In this document: positions 1 through 9,732 of the stretch, piece after piece
Position numbering within the stretch: position 1 is the first letter of the stretch
How the letters are laid out: every line of letters starts with the position of its first letter
Origin: Hyunsoonleella pacifica
GTDB taxonomy: Bacteria; Bacteroidota; Bacteroidia; Flavobacteriales; Flavobacteriaceae
Assembly (NCBI RefSeq): GCF_004310335.1
Contig: NZ_SIRS01000005.1
Location: 1 to 64,000 of the forward strand
Length of the DNA: 64,000 nucleotides
Reading direction: 5' to 3'
Program-made: the position numbers and the translations under genes
The notes under the pieces: model-generated
What the model saw: only the letters and a program-made list of their open reading frames with translations
What the model was told of the DNA's origin: nothing
Database searches by the model: none

Positions 1-9
1 TTGCGGGTG

Positions 10-39
10 CAAACATACTACCTATTTTTAATTACACAA
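10..39 (-). promoter_or_regulatory. Promoter reading leftward out of the window
   Basis: Read on the minus strand this is TTG (complement of 37-39), a 19-base spacer, then TATGTTTG (complement of 10-17), followed by CACCCGCAA. This fits the Bacteroidota consensus TTG-N17-23-TAnnTTTG very well. The gene it drives lies left of base 1. Seen: both boxes and spacing. Inferred: activity. Confidence 0.6.
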
Positions 40-405
40 TGACTTTTTTAATATTTTTTTACCCCTTTTTTTTACACGCTTTTAATACCCTATAAATCTG
101 TGTTTTATGTCATGAGAAAAAATGATAAAAAGAAAGACATAGCGTGTAATACTATGGGTTTATCAGAATCTGGTAAGCTCTAACTATAAATCTGACTTTG
201 ATAAGCTTTATATATATTTATTTAAATAAATATGGACTACCTACAGTTACTCCTAAAAACATTAGTGCTGCAGATAAAAACTTTTGTTGGCTGGCAAACC
301 CACGTTAGAGATTGCAACAACAGCTTTGAGCGAGACACACACCTCCCTACTATTAGTAAAAAAACTGACTCCAACCAAAGAAGAGAAATGATCAAGAAAT
401 TATAA
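40..405. other. Unassigned intergenic stretch
   Basis: No recognisable gene or RNA was found here. Two short plus-strand ORFs exist (about 113-181, 23 codons; 232-405, 57 codons ending exactly beside the 3' end of the neighbouring barrel gene) but neither resembles a known protein. Bases about 285-350 are clearly richer in G+C than the rest of the stretch, which could mark a remnant of another gene or a structured RNA. Confidence 0.3.
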
Positions 406-2454
406 TTACAAAAAGAAGTTCCAAACTAAACCGAATCTAATCGTGAAATCTCGGTATGGATAATTGGGAGCTGCATAATAGTTATAGCCTGTAAATGATG
501 AATTGAAATGCTCTGCTTTAAAGAAAATACGTGTTTGGCGGATTTTGGCATTGATAAAAAAGTCTAACCTTGGAAACTCACCAAACTCTCTATCGTTTTG
601 CACATAAAATTCTGCTAATATAGGATTGTAACCATTCATAAAATACTTGGTAAAGTAATTTAACGTTACTCCTGTTTGCAAATACATGGCTTTTTTGAAT
701 ACATCTGAACCGAAATAAAACGTGTTTCGCGTAGTAATTTGAGGAACATTTAATACATTATTATCGTCCTGTACATTTTGATATAATATTGTATTGTTTA
801 GAGCAAATTTACCCACTTTTATTTCATTTTCCAGCTTTGCTCTTAAATAATTAATTGTTGCATTGTTTTGATAAGGACGAATAGCTTCTGTTTCTATAAT
901 AGCTTCATCTTGCTTAAAGTATACATAATCTGAAATTGTTGAATAATCTACAGAGAGGTTTACTAACTGTTTATACTTAATTTGAAATGCTATTTGCTGA
1001 GTTTCTATATTATTAAAGCTATTTTGCCAATTATAATCTTGATAATTGCTCTGATATAATAACGTATTAAAATTTGGTGCTCGAGAACTATGGTTTATAG
1101 CTACTTTGGCAAATATATCATCAGTTACATTATAGGAAGCTTCTCCTCTTATATAATTACCTGTAAAATCGCCTGCAATGTTTACTCCTGCTTCTCCTTG
1201 TATATTGAAGCCTCTATAAAATTTCCGATATTTCCCTCCTGCCGCATAGATGTTTCCTTTTAAACGATTGGTTATTGTACCATCATTAAATATTACCAAC
1301 TTGTTGTAGCCATAATTATAATGAGTATTACTAACATTTACACGAAAATCGCCTAATTCATTATTAAAATAACTAAGTTCGAATTGATTATATAATCGTT
1401 CAAGAGTTACACGGTCTCTAAAATTTGAACTTGTAAAGGCTTCTCCAAAAATTGAACTCTGACTGGTTTGATCAAATTGGAACGATTTATCTTCGAATGA
1501 AATTATATGGTTTAAAGCTAATTTATATGTTGATGTGGAATCGTTAAGCGTCTTAGGTAATGCTTTTTTTACTACTTTATTAAATACATTGTAAGTATGA
1601 TCTAAGTGAAAGCGTTTACCTCTTAAAATATTTTCTGCATTCTGAAAATTTGGATCAAATATCGCTCTATCTAAAAAGTCTACTGCTCCAGATTCAAAAT
1701 TTTCAATATCTCCGTCTTGAAGCCCACCATTTTCTTGATTTAGTAAATCTTGCATAACTATATGTCCCCGCATTTGATAACGGTTATTTTTAGTTTTATA
1801 ATTAGTAGTAAACCTAAAATTACCTGTGCTTGTTAAAATATGCTGATATTGCCCCAATGATCGCATTCCTTTATAAGCTATTGAGAAATTAAATCGAGGC
1901 GATGTATTTACCGTAAAAAAAGAATCGGCTAGCTGCCCTTGCTCAAAGGCAGTTTTATAAAAAAGTTCTGTTAATGGTGTTGGCACTCTGTAATAGTAGA
2001 TATCTTCTATCTCCATATAATTAAAGTGTCTAGCTCTTACACCAAAATGTGGTAAAAGATCTGTATTCTGAAAATTATAGGTTAAACTATTATATGTTTG
2101 CCCTAAGTTAGAGAATGGCATTAAACCAAAATTATCTCTTCTTAAATAATTGAATTTGTATTCTTTTTGAATTGTTAGTGTAGTGTCTACAAAAGTGGTA
2201 TCGTTGTTATGAGAAATAATTAAGTAATCCTGTATTTTGGCTTTTTCTTCTTTATCGTCTCCTTTACCTTTGGTTAACCTTCCCAATAGGCTTTCTTTAT
2301 TTTTTGGCTCATCTTTATCTTTAGTATTTGCAGTACTATCATTAACCTTTGCTGACGGGGATTGTTTCAACTCAGGACTTTGTGATGGATCGCCTTGACT
2401 AAAAACCACTGTAGCGTAAAGCGTAAAGAAAAAAATAAAAACTAGTTTTTGCAT
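406..2454 (-). CDS. Putative outer-membrane porin (Porin_10-like)
   Basis: 682 aa secreted protein. Residues 1-19 form a signal peptide ending VVFSQG. Residues 20-75 are a Lys/Asp-rich low-complexity stretch, and the rest is rich in alternating polar/aromatic strands, ending in the aromatic tail GLVWNFFL, as expected of an outer-membrane beta barrel. Length and layout match the putative porin family common in Flavobacteriia (Porin_10 type); this is recognition, not a search. It diverges from rnhB with about 100 bp between them. Substrate is unknown. It could equally be a structural barrel rather than a true diffusion porin. Confidence 0.7.
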   Translation of the reverse strand: MQKLVFIFFFTLYATVVFSQGDPSQSPELKQSPSAKVNDSTANTKDKDEPKNKESLLGRLTKGKGDDKEEKAKIQDYLIISHNNDTTFVDTTLTIQKEYKFNYLRRDNFGLMPFSNLGQTYNSLTYNFQNTDLLPHFGVRARHFNYMEIEDIYYYRVPTPLTELFYKTAFEQGQLADSFFTVNTSPRFNFSIAYKGMRSLGQYQHILTSTGNFRFTTNYKTKNNRYQMRGHIVMQDLLNQENGGLQDGDIENFESGAVDFLDRAIFDPNFQNAENILRGKRFHLDHTYNVFNKVVKKALPKTLNDSTSTYKLALNHIISFEDKSFQFDQTSQSSIFGEAFTSSNFRDRVTLERLYNQFELSYFNNELGDFRVNVSNTHYNYGYNKLVIFNDGTITNRLKGNIYAAGGKYRKFYRGFNIQGEAGVNIAGDFTGNYIRGEASYNVTDDIFAKVAINHSSRAPNFNTLLYQSNYQDYNWQNSFNNIETQQIAFQIKYKQLVNLSVDYSTISDYVYFKQDEAIIETEAIRPYQNNATINYLRAKLENEIKVGKFALNNTILYQNVQDDNNVLNVPQITTRNTFYFGSDVFKKAMYLQTGVTLNYFTKYFMNGYNPILAEFYVQNDREFGEFPRLDFFINAKIRQTRIFFKAEHFNSSFTGYNYYAAPNYPYRDFTIRFGLVWNFFL

Positions 2455-2523
2455 AAAATTTTAAAAACGTTGCAAATGTAAATACAAAATATGATAACGT
2501 ACTAAAATGAAAAAATTATTTAG

Positions 2524-2554
2524 TTGATATATTAAATTATTCATAATACTTTTG
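2524..2554 (+). promoter_or_regulatory. Promoter of rnhB
   Basis: TTG at 2524-2526, 20-base spacer, TACTTTTG at 2547-2554. The -7 box ends only 4 bases before the rnhB ATG at 2559, so the transcript would start at or next to the start codon (leaderless or nearly so). Confidence 0.5.
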
Positions 2555-2558
2555 AATC

Positions 2559-3158
2559 ATGCTAATTTTTAAGCACACCAAACACACTTATGAATGCGGC
2601 ACAGACGAGGCTGGTCGTGGTTGTTTAGCTGGGCCAGTAACTGCTGCAGCTGTAATACTTCCTGATACTTTTAAAAATGATATTCTTAACGATTCTAAAC
2701 AATTAAGCGAAGTAAAGCGTGACGCTTTAAAACCCATAATTGAAAATGATGCATTGTGCTACGGTGTATCTCATGTGTATCAAGATGAAATTGACCAAAT
2801 TAATATTTTAAACGCATCTATTTTAGCTATGCATAGAGCTATTGATAACCTTAAAATTTTACCTGAGTTTATTATTGTTGATGGGAATAAATTTAAGCCT
2901 TATCAATCAATTCCTCATGAGACTATTATTAAAGGCGATGGTAAATATTTAAGTATTGCTGCAGCTTCAGTTTTAGCAAAAACTTATCGTGATGCTTACA
3001 TGAATAAAATTCATGAAGAATTTCCTATGTATAATTGGAAACAAAACAAGGGTTACCCCACAAAACAACACAGAGAAGCTATAAAAAAATATGGTATTAC
3101 TAAATACCACAGAAAATCTTTTAGGCTATTACCAGAACAATTAAAATTGGATTTATAG
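2559..3158 (+). CDS. rnhB: Ribonuclease HII
   Basis: 199 aa, normal length for RNase HII, which nicks the RNA strand of RNA-DNA hybrids and starts removal of single ribonucleotides from DNA in the cytoplasm. The N-terminal motif [14 protein letters not shown] starts at residue 14, giving acidic residues D16 and E17. Further probable metal ligands are D108 (IIVDGNKF) and D145 after the [14 protein letters not shown] motif. The ATG at 2559 is favoured because a -7 box ends just upstream and the motif position is standard. Single gene, followed by a lipoprotein gene on the same strand. Confidence 0.95.
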   Translation: MLIFKHTKHTYECGTDEAGRGCLAGPVTAAAVILPDTFKNDILNDSKQLSEVKRDALKPIIENDALCYGVSHVYQDEIDQINILNASILAMHRAIDNLKILPEFIIVDGNKFKPYQSIPHETIIKGDGKYLSIAAASVLAKTYRDAYMNKIHEEFPMYNWKQNKGYPTKQHREAIKKYGITKYHRKSFRLLPEQLKLDL

Positions 3159-3263
3159 GCCTTGTATGTTTTTTTATTAGTTATAATTTGGTTAATAAAC
3201 ATATTGACGAGGATCTAATTTTTTATATGTCATTTTATATTTTAGCAGAAATTTGATGATTCC

Positions 3264-5678
3264 ATGAGATTCTTTTTGCGCTCCCTCTTACTACTTATTC
3301 TTTTAAATTGTACAAACTCCAAACAAGAACGACATCAATTAATTGATTTTGCTCCAGATAATTCTGAAATTATTATTAGAACAACAAATTTTGAAAGCCT
3401 TATAAATTCTATCGAAAACAATTCACTTTTAAACACACTACCTAAGGCTAGCATATACAAAGATTTACAGGTTAAATTAAAACCGATTTCCTTACTTAAT
3501 CCTAATGAAGAAGTTTTAATATGCTTATCAACAGACAGCACTGACAGTCTAGAATACACTGTTATAACAAAACACTCTAAGACTCTATTTCAAAATGACT
3601 CATTAAAAAATTACATTGAAGAAGAGCTCAAATACAAATCGTACAACATTACAAAATCCACACTTAAGGATGCTGTTTTTTTCAACACCATAATTGATAG
3701 TACGTTTATTTTATCATCTTCTAAAGAGATTATTAGCAATTCTTTTAAAGCTTCAGGTAAGACTTCAGATTTTGAAAAATTATATAACGTTACAGGAGCA
3801 AATGAAGACTTATCTGTTCTAATAAAGACACATAATTATTTAACACCACCATTTTTTGTTGAAGGCGAGTTAAGTTCAAGTAATTTAAGTGATTTTTTAG
3901 CTTTAGATCTTGAGGTTTCCCAAGATGATATTTACATCAATGGTATAGCAAAATCTTTAGATTCTTCGAAAAAAGTTATCGATTTATTTAAAAATACAAC
4001 GCCCCAAGAAAACCAAATGCAACATATTACACCTGGTAATAGCGATGGGTACCTAAGTGTGACATTTGATGATTTTCAAGTTCTAAAAGAAAACATATTA
4101 AAATATCACAGTAAAGATTCTATTTCTAAAAACACTTTGCTATTTAATAACATTGTAGAGGTTGGTGTGATTTATGAAGATAGAAAACGGGCTATTGTTT
4201 TAAATTCTATAGATGCTATCGCAACAAAAGAGGCATTAGTAAATGATAAAAATAAGATAGAAATCTATCGTGATATTAAGATTTTTGAGTTTTCTAAACC
4301 TAAACTCTTTGTAGAGACATTAGCGCCTCTTGTTAATGATGTTATGCCTTCCAAATATTGCATGATAGAAAATTACTTTGTTTTTGCAGATTCCATCGAT
4401 TTTTTGCAAAACATTATTGCTAACTACCAAAACAAAACTACCTTAGGTAATCGTAGCTATTTTAAGGAACTAAGTAAAAACCTTAGTAATGAAAGCTCTT
4501 TAATGCTTGTTGCTAAACCAAAATTTTTAGACACTATATTAAAAAAGAATCTTAACTTCAAGGATCACAGTCTTTATGCTATTCAATACATATATGATAC
4601 TAATTTTGCACATCTTCACGCTGGTATAATAAAAGGAAAGCAAAAGCAGTCCCAACATTCCATTTCAGAACGTTTTAATATAAAATTAGATACAGAAATT
4701 TTAAATACACCGCAATTTGTTAAAAACCATATTACTAAAGAAAAAGAAATTGTAGTTCAGGATCTCAACAATAAGCTGTATCTAATTTCTAACAAAGGAA
4801 AAGTTCTTTGGAAAAAGCAACTCAATAGTGCTATTATTGGTAAGATCGAACAAATCGATATCTATAAAAACGGAAGGCTTCAATTAGTATTTGCTACAAC
4901 AAATAGAGTATATGTTATTGATAGAAAAGGAAGAAATGTTACCCCTTTCCCTTTAAAATTTAATGATGCAATTACACAACCACTCTCGGTTTTCGACTAT
5001 GATAAAAACAAAAAGTATCGCTTACTAGTTACTCAAGGAAAAGATGTATTGATGTATGATGTGAGAGGAAAAATAGTGTCAGGTTTTACTTTTAAGAATG
5101 CTAATAGCAATATTACAAGCCAGCCAAAACACTTTAGAATTGGTAATAAAGATTACTTAGTTTTTAAAACTAAAAACAAACTTCACATCTTAGATCGTAT
5201 TGGGAGAGTGAGAGTATCTCCAAAATCAAGCAACACTTATTCAAACGAACCTGTTTTCCTTTATCAAAATAAATTTACCACAACCACAAAAGATGGAAAT
5301 TTAGTTAGTATTGATACCAGAGGTAATGTAGCTCTTGTAAATTTAAATCTAACCAACAATCATAGTTTAGAAACCACAAGTAAAACAAGAGTAACATTTC
5401 ATGATAATAAATTAGGCATAAAGAGTAGGGTTTTAGAGTTAGATTATGGCAACTACACCAGACCAACTATTTTTTATATTAACGATAAAATCTATGTTTC
5501 CATTACCGATATACAAGCAAAAAAAGTACTCCTATATGATAGTCAAGGCAAACTAATACCAAATTTTCCTGTATATGGCAATTCTTCAATTACTTTGGAT
5601 AACATTGATAGAGATAGAAATTTAGAGTTTATTACCAAAGGAGATGCTAACAGTATTATCCTTTACCAAATTAACTAG
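3264..5678 (+). CDS. Large lipoprotein with C-terminal propeller-like repeats
   Basis: 804 aa of unknown function. The N-terminus is a hydrophobic leader ending ILLNC (Cys16), which fits a lipoprotein signal. Residues about 30-460 are an unassigned alpha/beta region. From about 480 to the end there are repeated strands of the type LYLISNKGKVLWKK, VYVIDRKGRNV and LHILDRIGRVRV, as in PQQ/WD-like beta propellers. It lies about 100 bp after rnhB and is found there in other Flavobacteriaceae as far as I recall. Likely faces the periplasm or outer membrane. A role in envelope assembly is possible but not shown by the sequence. Confidence 0.6.
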   Translation: MRFFLRSLLLLILLNCTNSKQERHQLIDFAPDNSEIIIRTTNFESLINSIENNSLLNTLPKASIYKDLQVKLKPISLLNPNEEVLICLSTDSTDSLEYTVITKHSKTLFQNDSLKNYIEEELKYKSYNITKSTLKDAVFFNTIIDSTFILSSSKEIISNSFKASGKTSDFEKLYNVTGANEDLSVLIKTHNYLTPPFFVEGELSSSNLSDFLALDLEVSQDDIYINGIAKSLDSSKKVIDLFKNTTPQENQMQHITPGNSDGYLSVTFDDFQVLKENILKYHSKDSISKNTLLFNNIVEVGVIYEDRKRAIVLNSIDAIATKEALVNDKNKIEIYRDIKIFEFSKPKLFVETLAPLVNDVMPSKYCMIENYFVFADSIDFLQNIIANYQNKTTLGNRSYFKELSKNLSNESSLMLVAKPKFLDTILKKNLNFKDHSLYAIQYIYDTNFAHLHAGIIKGKQKQSQHSISERFNIKLDTEILNTPQFVKNHITKEKEIVVQDLNNKLYLISNKGKVLWKKQLNSAIIGKIEQIDIYKNGRLQLVFATTNRVYVIDRKGRNVTPFPLKFNDAITQPLSVFDYDKNKKYRLLVTQGKDVLMYDVRGKIVSGFTFKNANSNITSQPKHFRIGNKDYLVFKTKNKLHILDRIGRVRVSPKSSNTYSNEPVFLYQNKFTTTTKDGNLVSIDTRGNVALVNLNLTNNHSLETTSKTRVTFHDNKLGIKSRVLELDYGNYTRPTIFYINDKIYVSITDIQAKKVLLYDSQGKLIPNFPVYGNSSITLDNIDRDRNLEFITKGDANSIILYQIN

Positions 5679-5791
5679 CTTATTTACAACAACATAATTA
5701 ACAAATAAATGTTGATTAATTTTATCTAAGCTTTTTGATACTCAAAAACTAATGTCTATATTTAGCACAGCTATTAATCAAACTTTTGTCA

Positions 5792-7333
5792 ATGAAATTC
5801 TTGAAAGATGCGTTAAGCATTTTAATTCTTGGATCACTTTTTTTATTCCTGATTCCATCACTAGAAGCTCAAACCAAACAGCTCAAACGTCCAAAAAGCC
5901 GTGTTGGTATTTCCAGTGTTGATAGTTTTGTACAAGAATCTTTTGATATTTATGATAAAGTGTATAAATATGATGGCTACGCTGAAGCAGGCACACCTTT
6001 GGATGATCATGATATTGATGTTTTAGAAGACGCCCTTGACGATTTAGAAGGCCTTAGCGCAAGTGCTCCAAATATTTTGGGAGACATAGACGGTGCCAGT
6101 GTTTTAAAACAAGGCAAAGCAACACTCCAAATTAATAAAGCAAAAAAGGCGTTAAAGTATAGTATTAAAACTTCTAAAGAACTACTTCTGGGACAACGTA
6201 AACGTGATAAAGAAGAAGAAGAAGAAGAAGAGCATGAAACAACTTCCAATGAAAATGATTTTGAGAATAACTCCTCTAACAATGAAGACAATACTAAAGA
6301 AGAGAAAAACATATCTGATGATTTAGAAGTTTACAGTAAATACGATTTTGTTCCAGGAGATAAACTGCTCTTTTTTGATAATTTCTCCAAGGATTTTATT
6401 GGAGACTTCCCAAGTAAATGGAATACAAATGCCTCTGGAGAGGTTGTTAAAATTGGAGATAGAGGTAAATGGTTTGAACTTAAAACAGGCTATGGCGTAT
6501 ATTACATACCCGATGTAAAAGATTTACCAGAAGACTACACAATAGAGTTTGATATTCTAACCAAAGGCCTTAGTCAGCAAACATCATCTACCGCAAAGCT
6601 TTCAGTGTATTTAAGCGACAATGACAAATTTACTGATGGCACTAATTATGCTTTCGTATCAATTCCCCTAGGACAATATGGCGCTTTTTCGTTAAGAGCC
6701 AGAAATTATTTTATAAGTGACGGAGGAACCATTAATACCGATATTAAAGCTGATGTTAGAAAAGCTGTTTTAAATCAACCGCACATTGCTATTTCTGTCA
6801 CTAAAAAACGATTTAGACTATGGGTAAATCAAACCAAATACATTGATATCCCAAGATTTATTCAAGAAGAAAATATTTTAAAATATTTAAAATTTCATTT
6901 AAACAGTTTAGCTGACGGCAAGGAGCACTTGTATATTTCAAACTTAAAAATAGCAGAAGGTGGCGTTGATTTAAGACGCAAACTTATGTCTGAAGGCAAA
7001 ATCTCTACCAATGGTATTTTGTTCGATTCTGGTTCTGCAAATATCCAACCACAATCTTTAGGTATTGTGCGTCAAATCTCCCAAGTTTTAATGCAAGATG
7101 ATAGTATAAAATTAAAAATCATAGGCCACACAGATGCTGATGGGTCTGATGAAGCTAATTTAAAACTATCTAAAGCTAGAGCAGAAGCAGTAAAAAATGC
7201 ACTTATTAGCATATATAATATTTCGAGCGACAGACTTGAAGCTGACGGAAAAGGAGAAGGGGAACCCGTTGGAGACAATAACACTACGGATGGAAAAGCA
7301 CAAAACAGACGTGTAGAATTTATTACAATATGA
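5792..7333 (+). CDS. OmpA-family outer-membrane protein
   Basis: 513 aa from the ATG at 5792 (a TTG 6 bases upstream is less likely). A signal peptide ends SLEAQ. Then comes a region with an Asp/Glu-rich linker at roughly residues 138-170, including a run of Glu codons (GAA repeat near 6211-6231). A jelly-roll-like middle domain follows, and a C-terminal OmpA domain covers about 405-513 with IIGHTDADGSDEANLKLSKARAEAV-type features and ending NRRVEFITI. The OmpA domain binds peptidoglycan and tethers the protein to the wall. The gene overlaps the next one by ATGA, so the two are likely translated together. Confidence 0.8.
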   Translation: MKFLKDALSILILGSLFLFLIPSLEAQTKQLKRPKSRVGISSVDSFVQESFDIYDKVYKYDGYAEAGTPLDDHDIDVLEDALDDLEGLSASAPNILGDIDGASVLKQGKATLQINKAKKALKYSIKTSKELLLGQRKRDKEEEEEEEHETTSNENDFENNSSNNEDNTKEEKNISDDLEVYSKYDFVPGDKLLFFDNFSKDFIGDFPSKWNTNASGEVVKIGDRGKWFELKTGYGVYYIPDVKDLPEDYTIEFDILTKGLSQQTSSTAKLSVYLSDNDKFTDGTNYAFVSIPLGQYGAFSLRARNYFISDGGTINTDIKADVRKAVLNQPHIAISVTKKRFRLWVNQTKYIDIPRFIQEENILKYLKFHLNSLADGKEHLYISNLKIAEGGVDLRRKLMSEGKISTNGILFDSGSANIQPQSLGIVRQISQVLMQDDSIKLKIIGHTDADGSDEANLKLSKARAEAVKNALISIYNISSDRLEADGKGEGEPVGDNNTTDGKAQNRRVEFITI

Positions 7334-8013
7334 TTATGAAAAAGATTTTTATATCATTAATGTTAACCCTATTTGTCAGTTTCTGTGCTACTGGACAAGA
7401 TGCCTGTAGTGTATATTACCCACTTAAAAAAGGCACTACTTTTGAAATTACAAATTATAACAAAAAAGGTAAAAAAGAAGGTGTTGTAAAGTATACTATT
7501 TCAAACGTTGAGGGAAATACAGCGACTATTGAAGCTGTAATTTTAGACGAAAAGGATAAGGAAGTTACTACTACATCATACAATATAATGTGTGAAGGCA
7601 ATAGTATTTCAATAGATTTTAAATCTTTAATTAGTCCAGAAATGCTACAACAGTATAAAGATATGGATATTGATGTATCTGGAACTAATATTGAATTGCC
7701 TAACGATTTAGACATTGGAAAAAAGCTTAAAGATGCTAATATGATAATGACCATAAATATGGGAGGCATGAATATGAAGATAACTATGGACATCACCAAT
7801 AGAACAGTGGATGCTAAGGAAAACGTAACTACTCCAGCAGGTTCATTTAATTGCTATGCGTTAAGTTATGATTCTGAAGTGAAAATGGGCTTAAAAACAT
7901 CGTTTACAATAAAAGAATGGATAGCTGAAGGTGTTGGAGTTGTAAAAACAGAATCTTATAACAAAAAAGGAAAACTAATGGGATATTCTGAGCTTACTAG
8001 TTTTAGTAAATAA
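7330..8013 (+). CDS. TapB/DUF3108-like secreted protein
   Basis: 227 aa. Start ATG overlaps the stop of the OmpA gene (ATGA); a second in-frame ATG at 7336 gives a more typical leader beginning MKKIF, so either start is possible. The signal peptide ends FCATGQ. The mature part starts with CSVYYPLKKGTTFEITNY and has the all-beta look and closing GYSELTSF of TapB/DUF3108-like periplasmic proteins. Function unknown. Being coupled to an OmpA protein suggests an envelope role. A strong terminator lies 35 bp after the stop. Confidence 0.6.
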   Translation: MIMKKIFISLMLTLFVSFCATGQDACSVYYPLKKGTTFEITNYNKKGKKEGVVKYTISNVEGNTATIEAVILDEKDKEVTTTSYNIMCEGNSISIDFKSLISPEMLQQYKDMDIDVSGTNIELPNDLDIGKKLKDANMIMTINMGGMNMKITMDITNRTVDAKENVTTPAGSFNCYALSYDSEVKMGLKTSFTIKEWIAEGVGVVKTESYNKKGKLMGYSELTSFSK

Positions 8014-8047
8014 TTTTTAACCACCAAAATACAAGTCCTCGAATCTA

Positions 8048-8082
8048 GGCGTCAAAGTGCTTTTGCTTTGGCGCCTTTTTTT
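8048..8082 (+). terminator. Rho-independent terminator after the OmpA/TapB-like pair
   Basis: A 10-bp stem GGCGTCAAAG / CTTTGGCGCC (one G-T pair), 8-base loop, then seven T (8076-8082). Confidence 0.8.
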
Positions 8083-8132
8083 GCTCAACTTTCAACTTAA
8101 TTTAATACTATTGTAGTCTCAATAATTTACTT

Positions 8133-9182
8133 ATGATTTCACGGAAAAACGCATCTATCACAAAATTCATCATACATAAAGTTGGCAATAAGTTTAACGA
8201 TACCAAAAACGCTTTTTCAGAAAAAACTGTAGATTTTGATGAAGCCAGTTACGATTTAATGCTGCCATTTCTATTAAAGCCTTTTTCTAGTGCCGTACAA
8301 AGCTACCGTTTTAATCATCATGCAAATGTTGCCTTAAACGAAATAAATACCTACTCTTCACAATTATTTAATGAAGATGATGCTTTCATAGAAGTCTCTA
8401 AGCATATCGTGATGCATTTGTACGAACAATCTAACTCAGCAAATATAAAAACTGGAGATGTCTTGGTTGTGGAGTTTGAAGGTATAGAATTTAGAGACAT
8501 CACTACCAATGCTATTGGAATATTTAAAATTGAAAGTAAAGTGAATTTTTTTCAAACTTATTTAGAAAACAACAGTTATGATGTGCTAGTCCAAAAAGGG
8601 ATAAGCTCCAAAAAAGTTGATAAAGGTTGTTTGATTTTAAACCAAAGTGATACTGAAGGAAACATTATTTTTAGTATTGATAATAATAGTTATGATGCCC
8701 AATATTGGACCAATCATTTTTTGAATATAAAATATGCTGATGATGCCAATAGCCATACCCAGCAATATATTGAGCTTTGCAAAGATTTTTCTACTGAGAT
8801 TTTAAAAACAACTTATGGAGCGCAAGAACAAAACACCTTTTTAGCAAAAACCATAGATTTCTTTAAAGAAAATGAAATTGTAAATGTAGAGCGATTTAAA
8901 GATGAGCTTTTTGAAGAAGACAAGCATAAACGAGAATTTGATACTTATAAAAAAGAGTTTGAAGGTGAGCAAAACTTAATAATTAGAAATCAATTTGATG
9001 TTGCAGAAGCTGTTGTAAACAAAGAAAAGCGTAAGATAAAAACTGATATAAAGCTAGACACCAACATACAAATAAAACTAGATATTGATGCCCCAGATGC
9101 ATCAACAGAATATCTAGAGCGTGGCTACGATGATGAGAAGAAAATGCACTACTATAAAGTATTTTTTAATGCAGAAAACTAA
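8133..9182 (+). CDS. Nucleoid-associated protein, NdpA/YejK family
   Basis: 349 aa, matching the length of the 37-kDa nucleoid-associated family. Family-like features are the N-terminal segment with ITKFIIHKVGNK, the F-D-E-A-S-Y-D-L stretch and the YLERGYDDEKKMHYYKV C-terminus. These proteins bind DNA or sit on the nucleoid; their precise role is unknown in most bacteria, and some relatives sit in defence islands, but nothing near this gene suggests that. No signal peptide. Monocistronic between a terminator and a leftward operon. Confidence 0.75.
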   Translation: MISRKNASITKFIIHKVGNKFNDTKNAFSEKTVDFDEASYDLMLPFLLKPFSSAVQSYRFNHHANVALNEINTYSSQLFNEDDAFIEVSKHIVMHLYEQSNSANIKTGDVLVVEFEGIEFRDITTNAIGIFKIESKVNFFQTYLENNSYDVLVQKGISSKKVDKGCLILNQSDTEGNIIFSIDNNSYDAQYWTNHFLNIKYADDANSHTQQYIELCKDFSTEILKTTYGAQEQNTFLAKTIDFFKENEIVNVERFKDELFEEDKHKREFDTYKKEFEGEQNLIIRNQFDVAEAVVNKEKRKIKTDIKLDTNIQIKLDIDAPDASTEYLERGYDDEKKMHYYKVFFNAEN

Positions 9183-9222
9183 ATAACATATTCGGTGGTT
9201 ATTATGCAGGGTAAAAGATGTT

Positions 9223-9549
9223 TTAAAAATCAAAATCTTCATTTTGATGTCCTTTTATATCATCTATAGAATCTACATAATTACGTACGTCTTGATTAAT
9301 AATTCTTTTGTATAATGTACTTACCTCTATAGCTAAAAAAACAGCAACAAGTAATATAAAAATAACTACCGAAAGTGTGACTATCATATTGATATCCATA
9401 TCTCTATTGAAATTTCCAAACCTTAAATAAATCAAATACAAGAAGTACAGTGAAAAACAAAATAAAGTTAATGAAAACAAGATATTACCAATCCAAAATA
9501 ATCTTCCTGTTATTTCGAGGTTTTTAATTTTTGAACTGTAAAATTTCAT
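9223..9549 (-). CDS. Small two-helix membrane protein
   Basis: 108 aa of unknown function. Two strongly hydrophobic segments at about residues 18-45 and 55-80 (the second contains IVTLSVVIFILLVAVFLAI), followed by an acidic, Asp-rich tail ending HQNEDFDF. It is the last gene of the leftward lipB operon, 24 bp after a 52-codon membrane gene. No recognised domain. Confidence 0.55.
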   Translation of the reverse strand: MKFYSSKIKNLEITGRLFWIGNILFSLTLFCFSLYFLYLIYLRFGNFNRDMDINMIVTLSVVIFILLVAVFLAIEVSTLYKRIINQDVRNYVDSIDDIKGHQNEDFDF

Positions 9550-9573
9550 GGTTTTAATCTGGTAGACGATACT

Positions 9574-9732
9574 CTAAACACCACCAAGAATTGTCGCTAA
9601 TAAAAATAACATTTCATACTCAAACTTAGCTTGTTCAATTATCAGAATGCTATAAGTTGCAAAAGATATTAACGCAAAGATTGCAATACTTAAAATCAAT
9701 AATGTGATTTTAATCCCCCTTTTTACTTTCAT
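9574..9732 (-). CDS. 52-aa membrane miniprotein coupled to lipB
   Basis: ATG at 9732 overlaps the lipB stop codon (TAATG), and the frame stays open to TAG at 9574. The protein starts [20 protein letters not shown], has two hydrophobic helices (about 8-32 and 41-52) and a short charged turn EQAKFEYE. Unknown function; no named family recognised. The tight coupling at one end and the membrane gene 24 bp downstream support it being real rather than chance. Confidence 0.55.
   Translation of the reverse strand: MKVKRGIKITLLILSIAIFALISFATYSILIIEQAKFEYEMLFLLATILGGV

Noticed and set aside
232-405. 57-codon plus-strand ORF ending next to the barrel gene
   Set aside because: No recognisable family, no leader, no clear start signal; coding nature cannot be supported. 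Mentioned only as part of the unassigned stretch.
6007-6312. 101-codon minus-strand Ser-rich ORF
   Set aside because: Antisense to the Glu-rich linker of the OmpA gene; Ser runs come from the GAA repeat read backwards.
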